A stretch of 64,000 bases of DNA from an uncultured Dehalococcoidia bacterium (GTDB lineage Bacteria > Chloroflexota > Dehalococcoidia > Lucifugimonadales > UBA1123): contig OY282441.1 in the NCBI GenBank assembly GCA_958296105.1, forward strand, positions 1,337,800 to 1,401,799, written 5' to 3'. Shown here one piece after another: positions 16,277 through 24,666 of the stretch. Both the position numbers and the translations under genes were made by a program. The notes under the pieces are model-generated. The model was not told the DNA's origin and made no database searches. It saw only the letters and a program-made list of their open reading frames with translations. Positions within the stretch are counted from its first letter, which is position 1; every line of letters starts with the position of its first letter.

Positions 16277-17608
16277 ATGACCACGTCCATCGAGCAGCGA
16301 TTCTTCGAGCTTCACCCCAAATCCGCCGAGCTGCACGACTCGGCGCGGTCTCTGTTTCCGAACGGCGTGACGCACGACGCGAGGAGGCAGGACCCGTTCC
16401 AGCTCTACTACACCCACGCTGAGGGGGCGGCGAAGTACGATGTGGACGGCAACCGCATTCTCGACTACTTCCCCGGACACGGGGCGCTCATTCTGGGACA
16501 CTCGCGCCCGGAGGTGGTTCAGGCGGTTCAGGAGCAGATGGGGATGGGTACGCACTTCTCGGGATCCACAGAGCTGGAGATAGAGTGGGGCGGCTGGGTG
16601 CGCGAGCTGATACCCAGCGCGGAGAAGGTGCGCTTCCACAGCTCCGGCACGGAGGCGGACATGATGGCGATTCGCATGGCGCGCGCCTTCACGGGCAAGT
16701 CCAAAGTCATCAAGTTCGAGGACCACTTCCACGGTTGGAGCGACTACCTCGTGGCAGGCTCGGAGGGCATCGGAGGCATACCGAAGGAGACGCTCAGCAC
16801 GATGATCGTGCTGCCTCCGAACGACATAGAGACGTTCGAGAGGACGCTTCGAGAGAACGACGATATCGCGGCGGTGATTCTCGAACCCACAGGCGCGCAC
16901 ATGGGGCTGGAGCCGATCCTCCCCGAATTCCTCAGCCAGCTGCGGGAGGTGACGGAGCGCTACGGGGTGGTTCTCATATTCGACGAGGTGGTGACCGGCT
17001 TCCGCACGTCGAGAGGGGGGGCGCAGGAGTACTTCGGCATCAGGCCAGACCTGACCACGCTTGCCAAGATTCTGGGCGGCGGTCTGCCGGGCGGCGCAGT
17101 CGCGGGCAGGGCGGAGATCGTCAACATGATCGAGGGGCGTCAGGGAGACGCGGAGTTCAATCGAAACAGCCGAATCGCGCACAACGGCACGTTCAACGCC
17201 AACCCCATATCGGCGGCGGCGGGAGTCGCGGCGCTGAAGATAGTGGCGAACGAGCCGATCAACGACACCGCCAACGCTCGCGCCGCGCAGCTCAAGGACG
17301 GACTGAACGATCTGCTCGGACGGCTGGAGATACCGGGTTGCGCGACCGGCATCACGTCTCTGATGTTCCTGCATCTGGGGATCGACTACGAAGGGGACAC
17401 CGACTACTGCATTCTGACGCCGGAGCAGCAGGCTGTATCCATGGAGCCGGAGCGACTGCGCCAGCTCTCGCTATCGCTGCTGAACCACGGGGTGCAGTCC
17501 GGCAACAGGTTCATCCTGACGGCGGCGCACACAGAGGACGACATCGCCCACACCATCGACGCCTACGAGCGGGCGCTGACTGAGATACGCGCGCTGGGGC
17601 TGGTGTGA
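16277..17608 (+). CDS. Class III (PLP) aminotransferase, glutamate-1-semialdehyde aminomutase-like
   Basis: This is a fold-type I PLP enzyme. KFEDHFHGWSDY, LIFDEVVTGFR (the Asp that contacts the pyridine nitrogen) and LAKILGGGLPGGAVAGR (Lys forms the Schiff base) are all present, and HNGTFNANPISAAAG completes the site. The GGxPGGAxxGR style and early GAHMGLEP resemble the HemL branch, but 443 aa and the absence of haem genes nearby suggest a catabolic transaminase for an amino acid or amine. GAGAGG precedes the ATG. It stands divergent from a CoA-transferase. Confidence 0.92.
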   Translation: MTTSIEQRFFELHPKSAELHDSARSLFPNGVTHDARRQDPFQLYYTHAEGAAKYDVDGNRILDYFPGHGALILGHSRPEVVQAVQEQMGMGTHFSGSTELEIEWGGWVRELIPSAEKVRFHSSGTEADMMAIRMARAFTGKSKVIKFEDHFHGWSDYLVAGSEGIGGIPKETLSTMIVLPPNDIETFERTLRENDDIAAVILEPTGAHMGLEPILPEFLSQLREVTERYGVVLIFDEVVTGFRTSRGGAQEYFGIRPDLTTLAKILGGGLPGGAVAGRAEIVNMIEGRQGDAEFNRNSRIAHNGTFNANPISAAAGVAALKIVANEPINDTANARAAQLKDGLNDLLGRLEIPGCATGITSLMFLHLGIDYEGDTDYCILTPEQQAVSMEPERLRQLSLSLLNHGVQSGNRFILTAAHTEDDIAHTIDAYERALTEIRALGLV

Positions 17609-17612
17609 GGGA

Positions 17613-17828
17613 ATGTCCGCGCAGCCCCAGCCGAGTGGAAGCCCCGAAGATGAGGATGGATGGTCCCGGGTCGATCGTGAGCGAGTGGATACTCATAATA
17701 GAGGTTCACCCTTCATTTTCGAGGCCAAAAATGGGAATCTGGTATCGTCAAAGCATCTTGTATCCGACGGGGAGCTGACCGAAGCGGTAGACGCCTGCAT
17801 GTCCGCCGTCACGCCGGTGTTTCGGTAG
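17613..17828 (+). CDS. Possible small protein, 71 aa
   Basis: This is a short open frame four bases after the aminotransferase stop, with GTGAGG directly in front of its ATG. The product is hydrophilic with no known motif (ends SDGELTEAVDACMSAVTPVFR). It fills an otherwise empty gap in front of crcB. Composition does not clearly separate it from chance. Confidence 0.3.
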   Translation: MSAQPQPSGSPEDEDGWSRVDRERVDTHNRGSPFIFEAKNGNLVSSKHLVSDGELTEAVDACMSAVTPVFR

Positions 17829-17842
17829 GGGCGCTGGCAGCT

Positions 17843-18208
17843 GTGGACTGGGTGCTGGTGGGCGTGGGCGGAGCGCTGGGCGCGCTATCGCGCTACGCGA
17901 TAGACAGCGCGCTTGCCGCCGCCATAGGGCAGACGGTTCTCGGCATCTTCCTGATAAACGTCACAGGCTCTTTTCTGCTGGGCGTGTTCGTTTCGGCTTC
18001 GGACGGAAGTAGCTTGCCATCATCGGCGAGGCTGCTGGTCGCAATCGGGTTCTTGGGTTCGTACACGACCTTTTCGACTCTGACGGTCGCCGGCGTCCAG
18101 TCCGCCGAATCGGGCGAGATCATGCGCGCCGCTCTGAACGTTGGAGGCAGTGTTGGCGCGGGTCTCATAGCCGCGTTAGCGGGAGTCGCGGTCGGACGGG
18201 CGCTCTGA
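17843..18208 (+). CDS. crcB: Fluoride channel CrcB (Fluc)
   Basis: This is a small dual-topology membrane protein that lets fluoride leave the cell. Four hydrophobic helices are visible in 121 aa. VGVGGALGALSRYAID and the INVTGSFLLG helix carry the conserved Gly/Arg/Asn residues, and IGFLGSYTTFSTL is the Fluc signature whose Phe/Thr/Ser line the pore. Start is GTG. No fluoride riboswitch was recognised ahead of it. A single copy is present, so it would form a homodimer. Confidence 0.95.
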   Translation: MDWVLVGVGGALGALSRYAIDSALAAAIGQTVLGIFLINVTGSFLLGVFVSASDGSSLPSSARLLVAIGFLGSYTTFSTLTVAGVQSAESGEIMRAALNVGGSVGAGLIAALAGVAVGRAL

Positions 18209-18214
18209 ACGCGG

Positions 18215-19036
18215 TTAGCCGACCGCGCCTCTCCACACGAGCAGCGCGCCCACTATCATCAGCGTCATTCCCATAGCCAGAATCAGGGTGTTCAGCTCGA
18301 CTCTGCCGGTCAGCCGCGCGCCGAGCCAGCTGCCGAGCATTGCCGCCACGCCCATCATTATCAGCAGCGCGTAATCGACCTGTCCCCTAGCCACGTGGCC
18401 CACCCAGCCGAGCGATCCCATGAAGAACCCGATGAACAGGTTCGAGCCTGCCGCTATTCTGGGATCGACTCGCAGAATCCGAATCATCGCGGGCAGTCGG
18501 ATGCTGCCGAGTATGAGGCCGACCGCGCCGCCGAGCACTCCAACGCCGAAGCCTATCCCCGCTTCTAGCGACATCCGCTTGGGGGTGAAGTCTCCCTGCG
18601 CGCCTTCGAGGTCCGCGCCGAACATGTGCGCCCCGCTGTCGCTTCGCCTGTTGCGAACCAGAATCAGGAACTCGACTCCCTGCCAGAATACCAGCGCGCC
18701 CGCCGCGCCGAGCAGAATGCGCTCGGAAACCAAGTCGCTTGCGAACCCGCCGAGGAACGCGCCCGCAAAGGCGGGAATGCCCATGACCAGCACGATCCTA
18801 GTGTCGACTCGCCCCTCGCGGAAGTGGCGTATCGCGCCGCTGAGAGAGGCAAGGCTGGATACGAGGATGTTCGTCCCTCCCGCTATGGGCGGGGCCATGC
18901 CCATGAGAAGCATTGCGGGAAGGCGTATGGTTCCGAGCGCGAGGCCGATGAATCCCCCCAAGATTCCGACCGCGAAGGACACGCCGGTGAGCGCGAGCAT
19001 CTGCCAGAGGGCGAGATCGGAAGCCAGAGAGATCAC
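18215..19036 (-). CDS. TauE/SafE family membrane transporter
   Basis: This is a polytopic protein of the sulfite/organosulfonate exporter family. Two similar halves start with GGFIGLALGTIRLPAML and GGAVGLILGSIRLPAMI, the duplicated family motif, each followed by several hydrophobic helices. Transported substrate is unknown and could be an anion such as sulfite or sulfoacetate. GTG 19036 overlaps the stop of the DUF4129 gene by four bases (GTGA), so it belongs to the MoxR/DUF58/DUF4129 transcript. Confidence 0.92.
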   Translation of the reverse strand: MISLASDLALWQMLALTGVSFAVGILGGFIGLALGTIRLPAMLLMGMAPPIAGGTNILVSSLASLSGAIRHFREGRVDTRIVLVMGIPAFAGAFLGGFASDLVSERILLGAAGALVFWQGVEFLILVRNRRSDSGAHMFGADLEGAQGDFTPKRMSLEAGIGFGVGVLGGAVGLILGSIRLPAMIRILRVDPRIAAGSNLFIGFFMGSLGWVGHVARGQVDYALLIMMGVAAMLGSWLGARLTGRVELNTLILAMGMTLMIVGALLVWRGAVG

Positions 19037-20433
19037 TTGGGCGACTGATCCAGCATCTCGCGCATCTCGGCGATTCGCTCCTCAGACGCTGGCCTGCGTC
19101 CGTAGCAGGCGCGGTTGAACGCCGCCGTAACCGTCCTGACGAGCTGGCGGGGAAAGACTCTGTCGAGTGTTGCCCGGTACTCGTCCGGGGTCTGATAGCC
19201 TCTGCGCGGCATCCCCTTGGACTCCGCGGCGCTCAGCATCCCGAAGTATATTCTGAAGACTTCCACGATGTTCTGGTCGTCGTCTGGCAGGCGCAGGCTG
19301 GCGTCCGCTCTGCGACGGCGGAATCTTTCGGGCAGAAGTCCGAACAGAAGGCGAGCGAGGTCCATTGCCGGATCGACTTCCCCAGATATTGCCTCGCGCT
19401 CACCCTCCTGATCGACCCTGCGCCAGCGCGTCCTGCGCAGATACGCTCTGGCGAGGAAGAACAGCAAGACCGCCACGATCACGACGATCGCCACCCAGCC
19501 GAGCGCGTCCAGCCATGCGGAGGGTTCATTGGACTCTGCCTGCTCGCGCACTCCCTGAAGGACCTCTCCGAATCCGCCGATCTGCTCGGGGCGCTCACGC
19601 GGCTCGTTGTCTATGAACCTGCTCAGCGCAGCCCACACCCCAGAAGCCAGCCAGCTGAGGATGTATACTATCGGCAGGATGATTCCGTAGAGAATCAGCC
19701 AGAGTATCCCATCCAGCAGGAACAGGAGCGGCCGCGCGACGAACGCCAGCGCGCCTTGCTGAAGCACGCTGAGAAGAAGGCCCACTGCGGTGACGCCGCC
19801 GACCGCCATCCCTATGACTCGTATCCAGGATTTCTGGGCAAGAGTCCTGCCTTCGCCCTGCAAGATGTGGCCGACGCCCAAGCCCGCCAAGCCCGCCGCG
19901 AAGAAGACGAACATGAGGCGGAAGATGTTCAGGTTGGCTGAGTGGAATATGTCTATGACAGCGGCGATGCAGAGCGTTATAAGCCCTATGCGGAAGGTGA
20001 ACGACAGGTGTTCGGCGGGGAACTCCATTGCGGCGAGCCTGCCGCCGCGCCACCAGAACAGCGTGGACGCCAAGCCCGCGAACGCAACGCCGCGAGTGTA
20101 ATCGCTCGGCATGTCGTCCCATGCCAGCGCGCCGATCCATGCGAGATCGAGCCACTGCGCCGAAGCCTGAACCTGCGAGCCGAGCATGACATAGACCACC
20201 ACCAGCCCCGCCGCCATCTGGATGATGTACGGCATCCAGCCGGGCATGATCACGATGGAGAGCGTCCGCGCCACGTAGAACGATGCCAGCATCACGGCGA
20301 GAGTCGCAATCCACGATACGGGGCTGCCGTTCAGCGCCAGAACGAGCGAGACGATGGACGCCAGCGCGTAGAGCCAGACACTCTCCACGACCACGGCGGC
20401 AAGCAGTATGAGCCTATCTTGGTCTGAACTCAA
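19033..20433 (-). CDS. Membrane protein with C-terminal DUF4129 domain
   Basis: Residues 1-280 hold a series of hydrophobic helices, and another lies near residue 310-330 (WVAIVVIVAVLLFFLARAYL). The C-terminal 110 residues are cytoplasmic or peripheral, with YFGMLSAAESKGMPRRGYQTPDEY and FNRACYGRR, which match DUF4129. This domain regularly accompanies MoxR and DUF58 genes, as here. Start TTG 20433 lies within the 3' end of DUF58 (20-bp overlap). The cluster probably works in assembly or quality control of an envelope component. The role of DUF4129 is not established. Confidence 0.88.
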   Translation of the reverse strand: MSSDQDRLILLAAVVVESVWLYALASIVSLVLALNGSPVSWIATLAVMLASFYVARTLSIVIMPGWMPYIIQMAAGLVVVYVMLGSQVQASAQWLDLAWIGALAWDDMPSDYTRGVAFAGLASTLFWWRGGRLAAMEFPAEHLSFTFRIGLITLCIAAVIDIFHSANLNIFRLMFVFFAAGLAGLGVGHILQGEGRTLAQKSWIRVIGMAVGGVTAVGLLLSVLQQGALAFVARPLLFLLDGILWLILYGIILPIVYILSWLASGVWAALSRFIDNEPRERPEQIGGFGEVLQGVREQAESNEPSAWLDALGWVAIVVIVAVLLFFLARAYLRRTRWRRVDQEGEREAISGEVDPAMDLARLLFGLLPERFRRRRADASLRLPDDDQNIVEVFRIYFGMLSAAESKGMPRRGYQTPDEYRATLDRVFPRQLVRTVTAAFNRACYGRRPASEERIAEMREMLDQSPK

Positions 20434-21658
20434 GCGTGGTCTCCATGGTCTCCATGTCCTCGAAGAACGTTCTAAGGTCGTGCATGATGACGCCCTCGGG
20501 CATCTGCGGCGGGTCGGAGTCGCCCACGAAGATGACGACCAGCCTGTATCCCTGCCGCCTGAGATTCGAGATGGTATCCACCATTTCGGCGGAGAGTATG
20601 GCGGAGATGACGACCAGAGTCGACCCCATCGGGAACTGTCTGAGGTTCTGGGCGAGCTGGGGCGGCATGGGGCCGATGGGCAGGGGGCGCACGGTAGCCA
20701 GCGCCTCTAGTATGATGGTCAGCTGCTCGGGTCTGCTGGCGGGCGCGAGCTTCATCGGTCTGTCGGACAGGATGGGCGTGCCGTTCGAGAACATGCCTAT
20801 GCTGTACTGTTGCTCCGCGGCGTAGCTGGCGACCGAAGCCGAAGCCGTTATCACGCGCTCCAAGTTGGTCGGAGAGTATCCTTCCCAAGGGCGTTCGGAC
20901 GTCTCCACGAGGACGACCATGATCACGGTGAAGGACGAGCTTGGCTCGAACGTGCGAACCTGAAGCTGGCGCATTCGCGCCGTTGCCTTCCAGTCGACTA
21001 TCTTCAGGGGGTCTCCGACGGCGTACTCGCGTATCCCCCAGGGGCGGGAAGGATCCTGGAATATGGCTATGCCTCCCCGAGTCTCTCCGAGCGGGCGCGC
21101 GGCAGGCATACCGAGATCCGGCAGCGGCACGACCTTCGGATACACCAGCAGGTAGTCGCTGCTTCTCCCCGTCTTCTCGCTGTCGAAGAAGCCGAAGAGA
21201 TCGCCGCTCTCCATCTTGACGGGGCCGAAGCGGTAGAACCCTCTTGTCGCGCATCGGATGGTGTACTCCCAGTTGATGCGCTCGTACCAAGACATGGACG
21301 TGTGATGGCGCAGCACCATGGACTTGGGGTTGGAGCTTGGGGCGACCTCCGCGCCGATCACCTCGATCTCCTCCGGGAACTCGTCCTCCGTATCCACCCT
21401 TCCGAGGGGAATGGGCTTGCGGTTGGTGAGGGACACCGCCAGAGTCGTCTCCTCGCCCATGAACACTCTGGACTGGCTCACGCTTCGCTCGTAGTGTACC
21501 TCTTCGAGGGAGAGGCGGTTCCACAGCCAAGACATCCCCGCAACGAGAAGCCCCATAGCGCCCAGTCCGATGACCAGCCCCTGCCCTGCGAAGATTCCTG
21601 TGAGGATTAGCACGACGAACATGAGGATCCATATGTCGTGCCAGAAGCGGTTGAACAC
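20414..21658 (-). CDS. DUF58 domain protein (vWA-like, MoxR-associated)
   Basis: Two hydrophobic segments at the N-terminus (DIWILMFVVLILTGIFAG and LGAMGLLVAGMSWLW) anchor the protein. A beta-rich region follows, then the DUF58 core with WGIREYAVGDPLKIVDWKATAR, the family hallmark, and a vWA-like end (STLVVISAIL, RQGYRLVVIFVGDSD). These proteins are thought to be substrates or partners of MoxR ATPases. It sits 6 bp after moxR, 414 aa long. Confidence 0.93.
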   Translation of the reverse strand: MFNRFWHDIWILMFVVLILTGIFAGQGLVIGLGAMGLLVAGMSWLWNRLSLEEVHYERSVSQSRVFMGEETTLAVSLTNRKPIPLGRVDTEDEFPEEIEVIGAEVAPSSNPKSMVLRHHTSMSWYERINWEYTIRCATRGFYRFGPVKMESGDLFGFFDSEKTGRSSDYLLVYPKVVPLPDLGMPAARPLGETRGGIAIFQDPSRPWGIREYAVGDPLKIVDWKATARMRQLQVRTFEPSSSFTVIMVVLVETSERPWEGYSPTNLERVITASASVASYAAEQQYSIGMFSNGTPILSDRPMKLAPASRPEQLTIILEALATVRPLPIGPMPPQLAQNLRQFPMGSTLVVISAILSAEMVDTISNLRRQGYRLVVIFVGDSDPPQMPEGVIMHDLRTFFEDMETMETTLEFRPR

Positions 21659-21664
21659 GGGGCG

Positions 21665-22627
21665 CTACCTCTCGATTGGCACCGGTGTGGAGTGCAGGAC
21701 TTCTGCGACGATCTGTTCGGCGGTTCGCCCGCGCAGGCGCGAGTTGGAAGTGAGGATGAGACGGTGCGCCAGAACGATCTCCGCCAGCGCCTTGACGTCG
21801 TCGGGCGTAACGTAGTCTCTGCCGTCGAGCGCGGCGCGCGCCTGCGAGGTCTTGTACAGCGCGAGCGCGGCGCGGGGAGACGCGCCCAGCGTGAGGCCGT
21901 CGTTCATTCGCGTGGCGCGAACTATGGCGACTATGTAGGCGCGGACGATGTCATCCACGCGCACGGAGGTTACGGCCTCCTGCATCTCTCTCATCTCGGA
22001 CTCGCCGGTTACGGGGTCGAGATCGGGCAGTGTGGTATCGCGCTGGAACCTGAGCAGTATGTCGGACTCCTCCTCCTCTGTGGGGTATCCCAGCTTGGCT
22101 CTGATCATAAACCTGTCCAGCTGCGCCTCCGGCAGCGGAAACGTGCCTTCCAGCTCGATGGGGTTCTGGGTCGCCAGCACCAGAAACGGCTCTCTGAGGC
22201 GGCGCGTCACTCCGTCCACTGTGGCTTGGCGCTCCTGCATGGCTTCGAGCAGGGCGGACTGAGTGCGCGGGGTGGCGCGGTTGATCTCGTCTGCCAGAAC
22301 CACCTGGCTGAAGATGGGGCCGGCGCGGAACTCGAACTCGCTGGACTGCTGGTTGAAGAAGTTTACGCCCAGAACGTCCGTGGGCATCAGATCGGGCGTG
22401 AACTGAATTCGGGTGAAGACACAGCCCAAAGACTGCGCCAGCGCCTTCGACATCGTGGTCTTGCCGATGCCCGGCACGTCTTCCACCAGAACGTGGCCCT
22501 TGCAGATAAGCGCGATGATGGCGAGGTCGATCACGTCCGACTTGCCCACCACCACCTTCTGGACACTCTCCCTGAGTCTGGTCGCAAGCTCTTGGATGCG
22601 TGTCACGTCGACGGTCTTTCGCTGCAT
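21665..22627 (-). CDS. MoxR-type AAA+ ATPase
   Basis: This chaperone-like ATPase of 320 aa has Walker A EDVPGIGKTT, Walker B VVLADEINRATPR and sensor 1 LVLATQNPIELEGTFPLPEAQLDRF. The order MoxR, DUF58, DUF4129 is a widespread cassette in which the ATPase remodels a vWA partner, although no separate vWA gene follows. A TATAAT box at 22694-22699 on the same strand would start a leader of about 60 bases, just past the end of the flavoprotein gene. The true start is ATG 22627. Confidence 0.95.
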   Translation of the reverse strand: MQRKTVDVTRIQELATRLRESVQKVVVGKSDVIDLAIIALICKGHVLVEDVPGIGKTTMSKALAQSLGCVFTRIQFTPDLMPTDVLGVNFFNQQSSEFEFRAGPIFSQVVLADEINRATPRTQSALLEAMQERQATVDGVTRRLREPFLVLATQNPIELEGTFPLPEAQLDRFMIRAKLGYPTEEEESDILLRFQRDTTLPDLDPVTGESEMREMQEAVTSVRVDDIVRAYIVAIVRATRMNDGLTLGASPRAALALYKTSQARAALDGRDYVTPDDVKALAEIVLAHRLILTSNSRLRGRTAEQIVAEVLHSTPVPIER

Positions 22628-22714
22628 ACTCGTACCTGTGTTCGCCGGCGCAACCGCGAGCGGCGCGATTCGCCGGTCAAGAATATCCAGCGAATTATAG
22701 ACGGATTCGCCCCC

Positions 22715-24190
22715 TCAGCGATACACCGCCGCGTTGGCGCCCGCTATCTTGCCGTAAACGGCGCCGTGCATGAGGCCGGCTGCTCTCAGGCTGCCATGTA
22801 CGAATATGCCGCCTGCGATGATGCCAGCGGCGTACAGCCCCGCAATTGGCTTGTCCTCGCGGTCGAGTACGCGGGCGCATGTGTCTATCTTCAGTCCGCC
22901 GTAGGTGTAGGTGATGCCTCCGGTGACGGTGTACGCGGAGTACGGGGGGCTGCCCAGCGCGATTGCCCAGTTGCTCTTGGGCGGGTCGAGGTCGGCTGTG
23001 GAGTGTCCGTCCAAGGTTCGGGGTTCGTATTGGGCGTGGTGGGCGGATGCGTTGAAATGGGCGACCGTCTTCGCCAGCGTGTGGGTGTCTATGTCCAGCT
23101 TGCGCGCCAGCTCGCGGACGGAATCGGCGTCCACGCGGCGGGCGGAGGAGTAGCGCCCTTCGAGGTGGGGCAGCGCGCGCGAGTCGAATATCTGATGGGC
23201 TACTCCGCAATCCTGCTGCAAGATGGCGCGTCCCATGTCCACGAACGTCTGCTCGGCGAATCCCGCGCCCTCGTCGAAGAACCTGCGTCCGGCGAGGTTC
23301 ACGGTGATTCCGAGCGGATACGAGCGTCTGGGCATGATGTCCGTGACTTCGAGAGCGCCTGTCTCGGGTGCGGCGACGTCTATCGGCGTTGCGTGGCAGC
23401 CGTTCCACTGGCCATATGGCTTTGCGCCGAGCGTCAGCGCCTCGCGGATTCCGTCTCCGGTGTTGTGCGCCGAGCCGCGCACTTTGGCGCGCTCCCAGCC
23501 GCTGCCGATGTGTTCGGCGCGCATCTGGGCGCTGGCCTCGAATCCGCCGCAAGCCAGTACGACGGCGTTCGAGCGGATCTCGTGGATGCCGTCTCGGTCT
23601 CGCGCTTCCACGCCTGTCAGCGCGCCGTCGTGGTTCGTCAGCAGCCTGTTCATGGCGGTCTGGTAGAGGATGACGACGCCGGCGCGGCGGCAGGCTGTGG
23701 TCAGCATCCGAACGAGGCCCGGGCCGGACTCCCACGCGCTCAGGCCGACGCTGTTGGGTATGACGGACGGCGCTCCGGCCTCTCCGCGCGCCTGAGAGGG
23801 CAGCTCCCAGCGCACGCCCTTGAGGGACATCCAATCTATGGTGGGGCGGGATTCGGCTATGACGGTCTCGACGAGCTCAGAATCTGCCTCTCCGCCGGTC
23901 GCTGCCTCGAAGTGATTTCTGAAGTCCTGGGCGGTGTACGCGGCCATGCTGACACGGCTGGCTTCCGAGTCCGTCATGTCGGGCAGCAGGGCGCGGATGT
24001 CCTCGATGCCGTCGTGCGTAAAGCGGAATCCGCCGCCGGTGTATGGGCAGTTGCCGCCCTGCTCGGCGGGCGGCGCCTTCTCCAGCATCACTACGGATGC
24101 CCCGCGCTCACGAGCCGCCAAAGCCGCGCAGAGGGCGGCGTTGCCCGCGCCTACTATGATTACATCGTAGCTGGGAGGCATATCTGTCAT
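22715..24190 (-). CDS. FAD-dependent dehydrogenase, TcuA/fumarate reductase flavoprotein family
   Basis: This is a two-domain flavoprotein. The FAD fold starts with YDVIIVGAGNAALCAALAAR, then LEKAPPAEQGGN and the TGGGFRF loop, as in tricarballylate dehydrogenase TcuA. AVVLACGGFE and GITVNLAGRRFFDEG belong to the fumarate-reductase-like capping region. GLYAAGIIAGGIFVHG at the end closes the FAD site. Substrate is probably a di- or tricarboxylate or a ring ketone. ATG 24190 shares ATGA with the HEPN gene stop, so translation is coupled to the DUF262-HEPN pair. No tcuB electron-transfer gene is adjacent. Confidence 0.9.
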   Translation of the reverse strand: MTDMPPSYDVIIVGAGNAALCAALAARERGASVVMLEKAPPAEQGGNCPYTGGGFRFTHDGIEDIRALLPDMTDSEASRVSMAAYTAQDFRNHFEAATGGEADSELVETVIAESRPTIDWMSLKGVRWELPSQARGEAGAPSVIPNSVGLSAWESGPGLVRMLTTACRRAGVVILYQTAMNRLLTNHDGALTGVEARDRDGIHEIRSNAVVLACGGFEASAQMRAEHIGSGWERAKVRGSAHNTGDGIREALTLGAKPYGQWNGCHATPIDVAAPETGALEVTDIMPRRSYPLGITVNLAGRRFFDEGAGFAEQTFVDMGRAILQQDCGVAHQIFDSRALPHLEGRYSSARRVDADSVRELARKLDIDTHTLAKTVAHFNASAHHAQYEPRTLDGHSTADLDPPKSNWAIALGSPPYSAYTVTGGITYTYGGLKIDTCARVLDREDKPIAGLYAAGIIAGGIFVHGSLRAAGLMHGAVYGKIAGANAAVYR

Positions 24191-24666
24191 CTCTGATTCA
24201 TGCACTGGTTTTCGATGAATTCCAAGACCGCGACGCTCCGTTCCAAATACTCCCGAACTCTGGCGACCGTGATTTGCGACGATTCACCATGGGCTATCCT
24301 GTTTCTCTCGCTCATTATCGAGTTGATGGCGCCCTTTGTCATATCTGGAGAGCTGTCGAAGAACTCGCGCAACTCTTCTCCCCAACGTGGATGAAAGGCG
24401 CCGGCGGTTTGTATGAATCTTTCGGCGTTTGGATTCGTGATGCGTTCGAGTTGTCTGGATACGAACCGCGCGGTATGCGGACTGGACGAACTCTCTGCGA
24501 AGTCCGAATAGATGGTTTGGAGACTGAACTCAATGAAACCAGCCGCCATTACGCAGAGGTATCTTCCCCAATGACTTTGCAGGCTGATATCTCGAGTCGC
24601 GTCGCTCGTTCTGTCTATCAGATCCTGAAGCTGGCGAAGCCTCTGATTTATCTGGGAACTACGCAT
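24187..24666 (-). CDS. HEPN-domain protein paired with DUF262
   Basis: This helical 159-aa protein carries the HEPN ribonuclease-type signature ERNRIAHGES: Arg121, Asn122 and His126 form R-x4-H. The upstream helices (HWGRYLCVMAAGFIEFSLQ) and the spacing resemble HEPN proteins of the MAE_28990/RiboL-PSP group, which are commonly encoded next to DUF262 proteins. ATG 24666 overlaps the DUF262 stop by eight bases, which fixes the start. Probable role: RNA-cutting effector or nucleic-acid binder controlled by the partner. HEPN membership is seen; activity is inferred. Confidence 0.8.
   Translation of the reverse strand: MRSSQINQRLRQLQDLIDRTSDATRDISLQSHWGRYLCVMAAGFIEFSLQTIYSDFAESSSSPHTARFVSRQLERITNPNAERFIQTAGAFHPRWGEELREFFDSSPDMTKGAINSIMSERNRIAHGESSQITVARVREYLERSVAVLEFIENQCMNQR

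Noticed and set aside
17780-17843. Fluoride riboswitch before crcB
   Set aside because: The conserved core and pseudoknot sequences are not found in the short gap.
21638-24196. 852-codon open frame on the plus strand
   Set aside because: It is a shadow of moxR and the flavoprotein gene, both of which show full family motifs on the minus strand; its translation is His/Arg/Gly-rich without motifs.
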